A stretch of 39,638 bases of DNA. Source: Polysphondylium violaceum (Eukaryota; Evosea; Eumycetozoa; Dictyosteliales; Dictyosteliaceae). The notes below the pieces were generated by a model, which searched no databases, had not been told where the DNA came from, and was given only the letters and a program-made list of their open reading frames with translations. The translations under genes were made by a program, and so were the position numbers. Positions within the stretch are counted from its first letter, which is position 1. Every line of letters starts with the position of its first letter. The stretch is from the NCBI GenBank assembly GCA_000277445.1, contig AJWJ01000193.1, positions 1-39,638 on the forward strand. The letters are read 5' to 3'. Shown one piece after another: positions 10,551-20,111 of this stretch.

Positions 10551-12285
10551 TTTAAATTTATATGTGTATGTAGGATATGAATAATCAATTTAATAATATT
10601 CTAATTCGATTTCTTTTATCATTCAAAAATTTTGAGTGATTGTGTGAGTGTCTTGTGTTGCTTATACTAAATTAATTAACTTATTAAATTAATTTTTATT
10701 TTTGTACTAGTACACTAGAGTTATTAAATTGATAAATAAAAACAAACAACACAACAAAAAACGACAACAACAACAACAACAACAACAATAAATTTAGGAG
10801 TGTGATATAATAATAAAATATAACAATAAAAAAATAAAATCAAAATTATTATTATGTGTGTATATTTGTGTATTTAAAAAATAAAAACAAAAAAAAAAAT
10901 TGTAGTAGTGTTCAATCAAAACAACACAACCTCTACTTTAACCAAAATAATATATATTAAAATTAAAAACAATTATTTAGTATAGATTAATACATAAATA
11001 TACCAATCGGAAGTTTGGCTGATTAGAATTACAAAAATATAAAGAAAATTGATATTTTCTTGATCTGAAATTAATTAATTATTTATTTTGAGACAAAAAC
11101 TGAATGATATTGATTGATTCCAACTCTTACCTGACTATTCCCCCTTTTTCATTTTAACACATTAAATTGGGTGTGGTTATTATTGTCACATATAATTAAT
11201 ATGTACATAAGGAGAGTAGTGATTGAATTAAATAAAAAAAAAAAAAAAATCTTTTTTTTCCATATGTGGTGTGTGGATGGACATATTAAAATTTAACCCA
11301 CCCTATACCACTCTCACCAACACATTCACACTTATACACAAATACACACACACACACACATCAAAAGTTGTGGAATATAGAAATCTATTGAAGAAAAAAA
11401 AATTACCTTATGGTGTTTAAATAACGATATAGTTGATATCTGAATCAAAATTGTCTTTTTCTTTGTAAGAATGTCTAAAGTAAATTATTAAAAAGACACA
11501 CCACCCAATAATAACATTTACTTAAATATATCTCTTTGGGGTGCGTCCCCATATCCCTAGTGCCTTTTTTGTGATATATTTGTATAAAATTTGATTTCGA
11601 ACACAGTTGTTAATTATCACTCGTATAATTAACATTGACAGGGGTTATAATCATAAATAATAACAATAATCACTAGTGGTACTCACACACCTTAGAATAT
11701 TAAAACAAGCAAAACATAGATCAATCTTTGACACATCAAAAGATATTTTTTATATCTAACAACAAAGATTTATATTTATTTTTACCATACACACACAAAC
11801 TCTGCAACCACACGAAACGGAAATATAGAACTAAACACAACACTGCTTAAAACTACTGCCCAAAAATGAAAAGATTGACCTTTTTGGGTATATTTTGATG
11901 ATGTATTGTAAGTAAGTAACCACCACTACTATCATCCAGCAACCATCGTAAAATAAATATCTACATCTATTCAAAAAGATTATGTGTGACACTAATTACT
12001 TTAAACAAAGGACATTGGGATGGGTTTAATCATTATCATAATATAAATTTCAGATATTGAATTGATCAAATAAAAAAACAAAAAAACAATATGAAAAAAA
12101 ATTTAAAAAAATTTAAAAAAAAAAAAAAAAGAATTTAAATACAGTGGTGAGTGTGTGGATGTGTGTGTTCAAATCTTTTCAAAACAATTTACAACACACT
12201 TCCCCTCCAAACCATCATTGTTTTTTTTTTTTTTTCTTTTCACTAAAAAATTACACTCATATAAATATACAGATACACATAAAAT
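10551..12285. promoter_or_regulatory. Bidirectional promoter region between S28 peptidase and metallophosphatase
   Basis: About 1.7 kb, non-coding by eye. It holds CAA repeats (about 10765-10790), a CA-rich block with CACACA runs near 11300-11365, ACACACCACCCAA near 11496-11508, and long A runs just upstream of the phosphatase (12110-12130). The CA/GT-rich blocks resemble developmental cis-elements of Dictyostelium, but no site can be proven from sequence. Confidence 0.5.
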
Positions 12286-13629
12286 ATGAAATATATTATT
12301 ATATTGTTTAGTATTATTTTAATTGTTTTTCAACAACAATCAGCATACGGTATAAAAATACCAATATCAAACGAATTTGCCAAAAGTGGAAATGGCAATG
12401 TTATTGTTGATGACCACAAATCTATAATTAATGTTGGCGTTGGAAATGGAATAAATCAAAATGATCTATATAAAATTCCACCTCATCATCAAGATGATAT
12501 AAAAGATAGTACAAAAAAGGGAAATTTTCAATTTAATCATAATCAAAATAATATTAATAATAATAATAATAATAAAAATCAACAATCACCCCAACCGTTG
12601 ACTAATAGTAGGAAATTAAAATTTTCAAATGATGGTAAATTTAAAATAGCTCAATTTACAGATATACATTTTGGTGAAGGTGAAGACAAAAGTTGGGGTG
12701 TTAAACAAGATATAAATAGTACACAAGTAATGAATACTATCTTGGACAGCGAACAAGATGTAGACTTAATATTATTTACTGGTGATTTAATAACTGGAAA
12801 CAATATAATAGATAATGCCTCAATTTATTGGATTGAAGTTATTTCTGTTGCCAAATATAGAGGCATTCCTTGGGCAATAACATTTGGTAACCATGATGAT
12901 CTAGCTAGCGGCCAAGGTGGTTCAAGAGTTGATTTGTTATCTTTTGATATTGATTTGGGTAGTTTTTCTAAATTTGGTCCACGTAATGTTAGTGGTGTTT
13001 CAAATTATTATTTGGAAATTTTTGATCAAAATGGTATTGATCCTCTATCTTTGTTATGGATCTTTGATAGCGGAGATGGTTCATGTAATACCAAAAAAAA
13101 TAAGATTTCAAATCAAAAGAGTTTTGAAAAATGTAATACATATATAACAAAAAATCAAGTTGATTGGTATAAAGATACTTTGGCTCAATATAATAATGAA
13201 AATAAAAATTCAATAAAGTGGTCGGGCTCATTCTTTCATATTCCACTTCAAGAATACATGACTGTTTGGAATAATCAAACTTGTTATGGTTGGAATAATG
13301 ATTCAATTGCATGTCAACCAGAAAATCATGGTCTCTTTGATCAATTTAAATTGGATCCAACTTTAAAACTAGTTTCTGTTGGTCATAATCATGGCAATGA
13401 TTTTTGTGGTAACTTGGATGGTATTGATTTATGTTTTGGTAGACATACAGGCTATGGTGGTTATGGAACATGGGAAAGAGGCGCTAGAATCTTTGAATTA
13501 AATTATGATCCTAATCAAAGCACTGTTGATTATAAAACTTGGTTAAGATTTGAAACTGGTGAAAAAGTTGAAAATCAAATTAAACATGACCCAAATATTA
13601 ACAATCAACAATCAATATGTACAAATTAA
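12286..13629 (+). CDS. Secreted calcineurin-like metallophosphatase (PAP29-like)
   Basis: Single exon, 447 residues. The N-terminus (IIILFSIILIVF, then QQQSAYG) is a signal peptide. An Asn/His-rich linker runs to about residue 110, and the metallophosphoesterase domain follows. All metal-binding motifs are visible: D126-x-H128 (FTDIHFG), GD at 166-167 (FTGDLITG), GNHD at 201-204, H318 (FFHIP) and GHNH at 366-369. The arrangement matches the group that includes plant PAP29-type and fungal Dcr2-like phosphatases. Paired cysteines and several Asn-X-Ser/Thr sites fit an extracellular or lysosomal enzyme. Substrate is unknown; phosphoesters such as nucleotides or phosphoproteins are an inference from the family. 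An imperfect hairpin (AGTGAT / ATCACT, 13701-13721) lies 72 nt past the stop. Confidence 0.9.
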   Translation: MKYIIILFSIILIVFQQQSAYGIKIPISNEFAKSGNGNVIVDDHKSIINVGVGNGINQNDLYKIPPHHQDDIKDSTKKGNFQFNHNQNNINNNNNNKNQQSPQPLTNSRKLKFSNDGKFKIAQFTDIHFGEGEDKSWGVKQDINSTQVMNTILDSEQDVDLILFTGDLITGNNIIDNASIYWIEVISVAKYRGIPWAITFGNHDDLASGQGGSRVDLLSFDIDLGSFSKFGPRNVSGVSNYYLEIFDQNGIDPLSLLWIFDSGDGSCNTKKNKISNQKSFEKCNTYITKNQVDWYKDTLAQYNNENKNSIKWSGSFFHIPLQEYMTVWNNQTCYGWNNDSIACQPENHGLFDQFKLDPTLKLVSVGHNHGNDFCGNLDGIDLCFGRHTGYGGYGTWERGARIFELNYDPNQSTVDYKTWLRFETGEKVENQIKHDPNINNQQSICTN

Positions 13630-14087
13630 TAGATCTAATAAAAAATATTATTCATAATAGCTGTAAAAAGAAAAAGAAAAAGAAAAAGTTTAGTTGTTTT
13701 AGTGATGATAATTTTATCACTCAACATAAAACTAGAATGATATTTCAAAAATATCTCGAAAAATAAAAGCTTAAATGAAATTCATCTGATCTGAACGGGA
13801 TGGGATATTATAAAAATCCATTTTAATTTTTGTGTAATATGAATTTTCTCATACAAATTCTACGGGATCAAAAAGTTAGGGTGCCCACCCACCAGTGTTT
13901 CGGTTTCATGGGGCGCGGACTTTTTTCAGATATTTTTAAATTTTTTTATTTTTTTTTATTTTTTTTATTTGTTTTTTTTTTTTTCAGTCCGCCTCTCCAC
14001 CGTTTTTCACAACCCCTAAAATCCTTGAGCATTTATTATACATTTATCTCACATTAAATACACACATACATTCATATATTTATTAAA
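13630..14087. promoter_or_regulatory. Upstream region of the first ML gene
   Basis: Contains an AAAAAG hexamer repeat (about 13665-13690), a small hairpin at 13701-13721, the motif CCCACCCACCAGTGTTT at 13884-13900, and an inverted repeat GCGGACT (13915-13921) / AGTCCGC (13986-13992) enclosing a T-rich 64-nt loop. The short open frame over this region is not gene-like. Confidence 0.55.
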
Positions 14088-14584
14088 ATGAATATGCTCA
14101 AATCTTTATTCTTTGTTTTATTAGTTGTTGCTGTTGCTCAATCTCAACTTTGGAGCAACTGTGGTACCTCTGCTGATCACTTCCAAATCACAGATGTAAC
14201 TGTCAACCCACCAGTTCCAGTTAAAGGTCAAGATATCACTGTCTATGCTAGTGGTGTTCTCAATGAACAAGTCACCGGTGGTAATGTTCATGCTGTTATT
14301 AAATATGGCTTCCTTACTATTGTCAACAAAAACGAACCATTCTGCAGCAGCGACAACCCAGTCCCATGTCCAGTCCCAGCTGGTAACTACAACCACACCG
14401 TCAGTGCCACTATCCCAGCCAATGCCCCAAGTGGTAAATACACTGCCAACATTGTTGCTGTTGGTAAGTATTTTTAATTAATAATAACAACAATAATAAT
14501 ATCTTTTATGAATACTAATTAAAATATAATTTAGATCAAAACAATCAAGAAATCGCTTGTGTCAATGTCAACGTCAACCTTTAA
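14088..14584 (+). CDS. ML-domain (MD-2/NPC2-like) secreted lipid-binding protein 1
   Basis: Exons 14088-14463 and 14535-14584; 141 residues, TAA stop. ML-domain proteins are small beta-sandwich carriers that bind single lipids or sterols in the lysosome or outside the cell. Dictyostelid members are usually labelled putative phosphatidylglycerol/phosphatidylinositol transfer proteins. The signal peptide is MNMLKSLFFVLLVVAVAQSQ (a second Met at codon 3 could also start). The mature part begins LWSNCGTSADHF, the conserved Trp-x-x-Cys-Gly opening. It continues with TVNPPVPVKGQDITV, CPVPAGNY and SGKYTAN, and ends with a Cys-containing strand (IACVNVNV). The intron splits the Asp codon after NIVAV, a position different from that in copies 2 and 4. 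Codons are C-rich compared with the surroundings (many AAC, GTC, ACC), suggesting high expression. Confidence 0.92.
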
Positions 14585-14696
14585 ATTATCGAAAAGGATG
14601 AGTGAATAAATAAAAACTCTTTTAAAATTACTTGTATTTAATTAAACCACTCCTACTATCAATCTATCTACGTTTATTATCAACTGAAAGTCTCTT

Positions 14697-15155
14697 TTAA
14701 CTCGCATAAATGATATCCTCTTTATCAGTACTATCACTGTCACCACTACTAGTATCATAAATGATATCCTCTTTATCAGTACTATCACTATCACTTTCAC
14801 TATCACTGCTAATATCGCTATCACTAGTATCATCATCACTAATGCTTTTCTGAAAAGTAGAATGAGAATCCTCTTGATCACTATCCTCTTCAAATGAAAG
14901 TCTAGCTTTAGGAATAATAGGTCTTTTTATAATAAAAGGAAATTGTAGTGGTGCTTCATTATTTTTATTGTTGTTGTTCCTGTTGCCCCTACTCTTCTTT
15001 TTTATAATTGGCTTTTTAGGAGTGGTGCTTTTCTTTGTTTTGGTTACCTTTTTTTTCATTTGCTGTGGTGTCTTTGTTGTTGTTTTATTTGTTTTTTTTA
15101 TTTGTTTATTTTTATTCATTCTTTTTCTTTTTTTATTTTGCAATCTCATTCTCAT
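14697..15155 (-). CDS. Charge-polarised Lys-rich/acidic protein, unrecognised
   Basis: Minus-strand frame, 152 residues from the first ATG (15153-15155). The first half is extremely basic (NKKRKRMNKNK, TKTKKSTTPKKP, IIKKKSRGNR); the second is acidic and serine-rich (FEEDSDQEDS, SDSESDSDSTDKEDIIY). The C-terminus carries two copies of a 17-residue unit, 51 bp each. The frame stays open upstream to 15194 without an ATG and abuts TTTTAG at 15195-15200 (minus orientation), so a 5' exon may exist and the true start may lie further upstream. It sits inside the ML cluster, convergent with ML gene 1 and divergent from ML gene 2. The composition resembles nucleolar or chromatin proteins, but no domain is recognisable. 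Confidence 0.5.
   Translation of the reverse strand: MRMRLQNKKRKRMNKNKQIKKTNKTTTKTPQQMKKKVTKTKKSTTPKKPIIKKKSRGNRNNNNKNNEAPLQFPFIIKRPIIPKARLSFEEDSDQEDSHSTFQKSISDDDTSDSDISSDSESDSDSTDKEDIIYDTSSGDSDSTDKEDIIYAS
14706..14789 (-). repeat. 51-bp tandem repeat in the acidic C-terminus
   Basis: A 33-bp block beginning ATAAATGATATCCTC occurs identically at 14706 and 14757, a period of 51 bp. It encodes the repeated DSDSTDKEDIIY segment of the minus-strand gene. Confidence 0.85.
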
Positions 15156-15314
15156 CAACTTTATATAAACGATTTCTCCATCTTTGGCATCTATCTAAAA
15201 TAGTGTATGTGTATTTGGAAAGAAACAAAAAAATAAAAAAAAAAATAAAAAAAATAAAAAAAGGTTAAAAACATCTGTTCCCAAAGTGGTGTTTCAATGG
15301 GGGGTAAGTGTGTG

Positions 15315-15322
15315 TATAAAAA
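15315..15322 (+). promoter_or_regulatory. TATA box of ML gene 2
   Basis: TATAAAAA followed by an A-rich stretch, 71 nt upstream of the ATG at 15386. This is the usual dictyostelid core-promoter layout. Confidence 0.6.
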
Positions 15323-15385
15323 GAAAAAATGTGTCCAAACTTTTTCATTTGTTTTACATCAATTTTTAAAAGAGATAGATAAAAA

Positions 15386-15976
15386 ATGAAATTAGTGTTT
15401 ATTTGCCTTATAGTTTTGCTTATTTCACCATCATTCTGTGATATTTGGAATAATTGTGGAACTCCTGCTGATAAGTTTACAATTACATCAATAGGTATGT
15501 TTTTGAAGCGCATTGGTTTTTTTATCTCTAGAAAAATATTAAAATTTAAAGATTAAAATAGAAATTACACCAAATCCTCCAGTTAAAAATCAAAATGTCA
15601 GTATTGTATTAAATGGTACTTTGTCAGAAGTTGTATCAGGAGGTAATATTCATTTCCTTCTTAAGTATGGTTTCATTACTTTGGTCAATACAAATTTCCC
15701 ACTCTGTGGAAATGATCCATTCTTACCATCTCCATGTCCATTACAACAAGGTCCAATCTCAAAATCAGTTACAGAGTTTATTCCAAGTCAAGTACCAAGC
15801 GTAAGTATTGATGATGGTGTTGTTTTATGTCAATACTAAAACTATTTTGTATTTATCAAAAACTAATATATTCTTTATTATTTTAAAATTAAAAGGGTCA
15901 ATACTCTGCTAATATTCTTATCAAAGATCAAAACTCTAATGAACTTGCTTGTGTAGATATAAATTTAAAACTCTAA
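15386..15976 (+). CDS. ML-domain secreted lipid-binding protein 2
   Basis: Exons 15386-15494, 15562-15800 and 15896-15976; 142 residues, phases exact. The signal peptide is MKLVFICLIVLLISPSFC and the mature start DIWNNCGTPADKF. Family segments: ITPNPPVKNQNVSIV, GGNIHFLLKYGF, SPCPLQQGP, GQYSANIL and a last strand with ACVDINL. It is most like copy 1 (shared GGN-H and KYGF-T-VN segments), implying duplication of that pair. It has two introns. The first splits the codon after ITSI near the N-terminus; the second falls just before GQYSAN, exactly where the single intron of copy 4 lies. Codon use is more AT-rich than in copy 1, suggesting lower expression. Confidence 0.9.
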
Positions 15977-16506
15977 ATAAAGTATTCTCACCCACCCACA
16001 CCCAGTGTTTTTTTTTTCAAACAACGTTGTAAAATTGATTTTGATTTTAATTCCACACCGAAAGAGGTTTATAGATCTTTTACAAACATACACCACATCT
16101 TCAAAAGTATTTCAACACAACCAATTAAACATTAAATTCTGATACTCTCTTGATGATTGAAATTAATAAACTGCCTTTTCGCACAATTAAAACAATTAAA
16201 TCATATCTTTATTGTTATTTTCTATCCAATAGTTGTTTAAACTCAATGTTTAAAATACTATTCACCAAAAATGGTAAATCGTAAGAATCTAGTTAAAAAA
16301 GAATTCACATAACAGTCATACACACATATATGTTAATACAGTATCCTGATAAATTTATTTGCTTGTATTTAAGTTAACAATACAGTTTGTTTTTGATTTA
16401 TTTGAACACAAAGTATAAATAGAATTCATTTTTATTCATTTATGAAATCATCGTCATCATATTTTGATTTGCTTCTTTAATAAAAATACCTTTTTACTCT
16501 GTCAAT
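15977..16506. promoter_or_regulatory. Spacer between ML genes 2 and 3
   Basis: Contains CCCACCCACACCCAGTGTTT at 15991-16010, which closely matches the motif at 13884-13900 ahead of ML gene 1, and a TATA box (TATAAATAG, 16414-16422) 93 nt before the ML gene 3 ATG. Otherwise AT-rich with no gene seen. Confidence 0.55.
16414..16422 (+). promoter_or_regulatory. TATA box of ML gene 3
   Basis: TATAAATAG within GTATAAATAGAAT, a 13-nt string repeated exactly at the promoter of ML gene 4. It lies 93 nt upstream of the start codon. Confidence 0.65.
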
Positions 16507-16935
16507 ATGAAATTATTATCATTACTTGGTTTGGTCTTACTTATGACATTATTTGTAGTCCATGGAGAAGAGTTGTCTGCTTGGACTAACTGTGGTACTA
16601 AAAATGACTTATTTACCATTTCATCGATCACAGTCACCCCAGATATCCCTACTAGAGGTTCTGCTGTAAATGTAACTTTGGTTGGTCAATTACATGAAAC
16701 TGTTCCAAGCATTATGGTAAAGTTACAAATTAAATACAATAATAAAATCGTAATGGAAAAGGATAGAGACGTCTGTAGTAAAGTCAAGTGTCCAGTTGCT
16801 CCAGGCCAATACCATCATCCCATCCAGACCACTTTACCCTCTCTTGCACCAGCTGGAAAATACACTGTTCATATTTTTGCTATTTCTGGTGAAAAAACCC
16901 TTGCCTGTGCTAATATCCCCCTCACCATTAAATAA
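16507..16935 (+). CDS. ML-domain secreted lipid-binding protein 3 (intronless)
   Basis: One exon, 142 residues. The signal peptide is KLLSLLGLVLLMTLFVVHG. The mature protein opens ELSAWTNCGTKNDLF and continues with VTPDIPTRGSAVNV, CSKVKCPVAPGQYHH, AGKYTVHIF and LACANIPLTIK. The cysteine pattern matches the other copies. No intron interrupts the gene, unlike all three siblings. It may have lost introns or arisen through an intron-less intermediate. Confidence 0.92.
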   Translation: MKLLSLLGLVLLMTLFVVHGEELSAWTNCGTKNDLFTISSITVTPDIPTRGSAVNVTLVGQLHETVPSIMVKLQIKYNNKIVMEKDRDVCSKVKCPVAPGQYHHPIQTTLPSLAPAGKYTVHIFAISGEKTLACANIPLTIK

Positions 16936-17566
16936 ATCTTGATGTTTTTGTCTCTAGAAAATTGATTATATCATATATGTGTTAATTATTATAAAAAATT
17001 ATTAGATATATATGTTTTCATTAAATAAAAAAAGTTTTTTAGTCATTCAACTATTTTGGTATGAAATCTTTTTAATATAAACAATAATGATCGATGTTTT
17101 TTTATTTCTTTATACCGATTTTAGATGAACCCCCTTTTTTTAAAACTTTAACAACCACTCATCACTATAACCAATAGTTAGATTACCAACGAATATATAT
17201 TTTTTGTTTCAAGACATTGTAAACTAAATCTGATTTCATTAAAATAAAGAACTACTGACAAAACTGTTTTGGAAATAATTTAACCATATTTGGTAATTAC
17301 TCGAAAAGAGTGTTTGGTTTAAAATACAATTCACTTAACAACGCAAAATATATGGGGGTTATTTGAAAAAAATCACAAACTTTACCACAAATATTTTATA
17401 ACCAACACATAATATTGATTTTCACTTTTGAAAGTTTAACTCTACCATCATTTTGGAAATGTATAAATAGAATAAAGAATTTAGTATTTTTCATCATTCA
17501 TTCATTCATTCATTAATTCAACTATTCAATTCCCAATTATCAACTCTTTTCCAAAAAATATTAAAA
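16936..17566. promoter_or_regulatory. Spacer between ML genes 3 and 4
   Basis: AT-rich and non-coding. It holds the ML gene 4 TATA box (17462-17470) and an ATTC tetranucleotide repeat at about 17494-17515 in the presumed 5' leader. Confidence 0.55.
17462..17470 (+). promoter_or_regulatory. TATA box of ML gene 4
   Basis: TATAAATAG in the same GTATAAATAGAAT context as ML gene 3, 105 nt upstream of the ATG. Confidence 0.65.
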
Positions 17567-18049
17567 ATGAAAGCTATATTTGTAGTATTCTTATGTTTTG
17601 CCGTTTTTGCTCCAGCTGTATTTTCTTTTAATGATTACAGTGATTGTGGCTCCCAAGCTTTCTCTATTAGTTCCATTGGCTTATCACCAGAAAAGGTTGT
17701 TAGAGAAAAACAATTTAATATCACTGTTTTTGGTGCTCTTAAAAAAGATGCAGACAAAGTTCAAGTTGGTTTAGAAATTAAATTCAATGATACTGTTTTA
17801 ATTGACAAAAAATCTGATCTTTGTAAATTAGTCAAAACTTGTCCAATCAAAGCTTCCAACATTTCTCTCCCAATTTCTGCTGTTTTACCAAAGAATTCAC
17901 CAGCTGTAAGTTTTTTAAATTAAAAGTATTTAAAAATATATATTAACTCTCTTTTATAACAGGGTCAATATCAAGTTAGAATTAGTGCCACCAATGATAA
18001 AAATGAAAAAATTATCTGTGCTTTAGTTAAGATCAACTTGGATAAATAA
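17567..18049 (+). CDS. ML-domain secreted lipid-binding protein 4
   Basis: Exons 17567-17905 and 17963-18049; 141 residues. The signal peptide is KAIFVVFLCFAVFAPAVFS. The mature protein starts FNDYSDCGSQAFSI and includes SPEKVVREKQFNITV, VQVGLEIKFND, LVKTCPIKASN and GQYQVRIS, ending LVKINLDK. It is the most diverged of the four: Trp before the first Cys is replaced by Tyr, and the Pro-rich strand is altered. Its single intron is phase 0, directly before GQYQ, shared with copy 2. It converges on the TatD gene across a palindrome. Confidence 0.9.
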
Positions 18050-18146
18050 ATGTTTGTTGGTAAGCAACATTTATCTGCCACTAAACCAATTTAATATTAG
18101 TGTATTTACCTATTAATTCTATGTACATTTAAATAAATTAATTGAT

Positions 18147-18166
18147 ATATCCAAAATTTTGGATAT
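18147..18166. terminator. Perfect 20-bp palindrome between convergent genes
   Basis: ATATCCAAAATTTTGGATAT is an exact dyad centred in the 166-nt gap between the stops of ML gene 4 (+) and the TatD gene (-). It could mark a shared 3'-end region. Eukaryotic termination does not require such a hairpin, so the role is inferred from position. Confidence 0.4.
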
Positions 18167-18215
18167 CTTTGTTTAATAAACCTATAGAGATCATTTAATA
18201 TTTTAATTATGATAT

Positions 18216-19440
18216 TTAAATACCATATACATTTGTAGTATTTATTCTACATTGTTTTAAAACATCAACTAAAGGAATATTTTTAACTTGAGAAATAACA
18301 TTAGCAACAAGAGGAATGTGACCAGAGTGAGCAACTTGACCACGGAAAGGCATTGGTGTCATGTATGGACCATCAGTTTCTAATAACATTCTTTCGATTG
18401 GGACTAGAGATACAGCATCTCTAATTGGTTGAGAGTTACCAAATGATATACAACCAGTGAAACCAATATATAGATTTGGGAAATATTCCAAAAGACTCTT
18501 TGCAAAATCTAAATTTGACGAAGTAAAACAGTGAATGTGAATTTTCCATTCTTTTGGAACCAAATCCTTTAATATTGTGATTGTATCTTGTTCGGCGTCA
18601 CGACTGTGAATGACAATTGGTTTTTTACATTGTACTGCAGCTACCAATTGTCTAGAGAATGCTTGTTTTTGTATATCGACTGGTGACTTGTTATAATAGT
18701 AATCTAAACCCATTTCACCCCAAGCAACAGTCTTGGGATGACTCATTCTAGTGATTAACTTTTGTTCAATATCATCTGTATACTCTGATGCATTGTGTGG
18801 ATGTACACCATAGGCAGCATAGATTGGATCAAATTGTACCAACATATCTGTGTATTCCAATGCCACTGGATCACAACATACTTGAACACATTTTTCAAAT
18901 TGAATTGGATAATTTTCTTTTTGGAAAATTGGAAATTCGTCCAATGTTTTATTTAATCTAATTAAAATTTGATCCTATCAATGATAAAAGAGTTGTTAGT
19001 ATTTATGTTGGTATTGGTTGTATAATAGTCATACGTACAACATGAACATGAGAATCTACATATTTAATGTCATTTGGCATATCAACTGTAGGTGGTGTAT
19101 TTAATTTTGGTTTAGATGACTCTTGTTTCTTTGGTTGTTGCTGTTGTTGCTTTTTAGGTTGTTGTTGTTGTTTTTGTTTTTGTGATGGTTTGTTATCTAC
19201 ATCACAACAACCTTCTTTTAATTTAGGTTGTGAAGTGGTGGTAGTTGGAGTTGTTGGTTTATCGTTATTGCTGCTCATTGTTCTATATAGATATCGATTG
19301 ATGGGTAGTGATACTGATGATGATGATGATGATGATGTTGATGTTGATGATAAAGGAGTAAATAGATTTGATTGTGAATGTTTGATTAATGAATGAAATG
19401 ATGATGATTGGTTATATAACAAGTGGAACCCCTTTCGCAT
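18216..19440 (-). CDS. TatD-family metal-dependent deoxyribonuclease, possibly with mitochondrial presequence
   Basis: Exons 19039-19440 and 18216-18974 (minus); 386 residues, phase 0 junction. TatD enzymes are TIM-barrel metallonucleases acting in DNA repair and apoptotic DNA breakdown. The first metal motif, YVDSHVHV, has His131 and His133 at the end of exon 1. The others are Glu221 in GEMGLDYY, His257 in VIHSRD, His282 in HIHCF and Asp335 in LETDGPY. The N-terminal 120 residues are an extension: MRKGFHLLYNQ with Ser-rich, basic, acid-free sequence typical of a mitochondrial presequence, then Gln/Lys/Pro low complexity. A second Met at residue 55 (MSSNNDKPT) could start a cytosolic or nuclear form. 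It is head to head with isoleucyl-tRNA synthetase. Confidence 0.93.
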
Positions 19441-20111
19441 TATTTTCTCACACCTATCTCAATATGCTGACAAATATTTTTTTTTTTTTTTTTTTTCTTT
19501 TTTTCTTTTTATTTTCATATTTCTGATGGCAATCACTCTTTGAAGAGATCCTATAGGTTTATTTTTAAATTAGCCCATTGTTGTTTGGATAGTATCTAGA
19601 TGATTCTGTTTTTTGTTCAATTCATTATTATGTTTATCTTTTATTTTGATACCATTATGCAAACGAAATTTTTATTTTCCATGAAAATGAAAAAATAGGA
19701 TATTAAAGGATAAATAAAGGAATGGACCATTTAAAGTATCTTGTCAACAAGATGATAATAATGTATCATATAAAGAGTTTGAAGTTCGGTGACCGGTTCA
19801 TATGAAAGGCGTTGTAGTTTTTTTTTTTTTTTTACTAATTTTTTCAATTTTTTTAAATTTTTTTAAAATTTTCTCAATTCGGGTCTTTATCTAGGTTCAA
19901 CAAAGTGTGTGTGAATCTTTACAAAGATAGTTAACTAATAATAAGGTTAATTTCTCAGAAAATTTTATAAAACTTCAACATTAGCATTAGTTTCATCCAT
20001 TACTTGTTTTATACTCTTTTTTTGATATTATTACTATTATTATACTAGTATCATTAAATTAATATTGTTCTATATAACATTATTAAATAAAAACACACAT
20101 ATATAAATAAA
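19441..20111. promoter_or_regulatory. Divergent promoter, TatD nuclease / isoleucyl-tRNA synthetase
   Basis: 671-nt bidirectional spacer with T runs near 19480-19500 and 19820-19835. A GC-rich dyad CGGTGACCG (19787-19795, within AAGTTCGGTGACCGGTTC) stands out from the AT-rich surroundings and could be a shared regulatory site. Confidence 0.5.

Noticed and set aside
13830-14057. Short plus frame before ML gene 1
   Set aside because: Runs through T tracts (Phe codons) and the inverted repeat; no coding features.
19067-19396. Cys/Phe-rich plus-strand frame
   Set aside because: Antisense reading of the Gln/Lys-rich first exon of the TatD gene.
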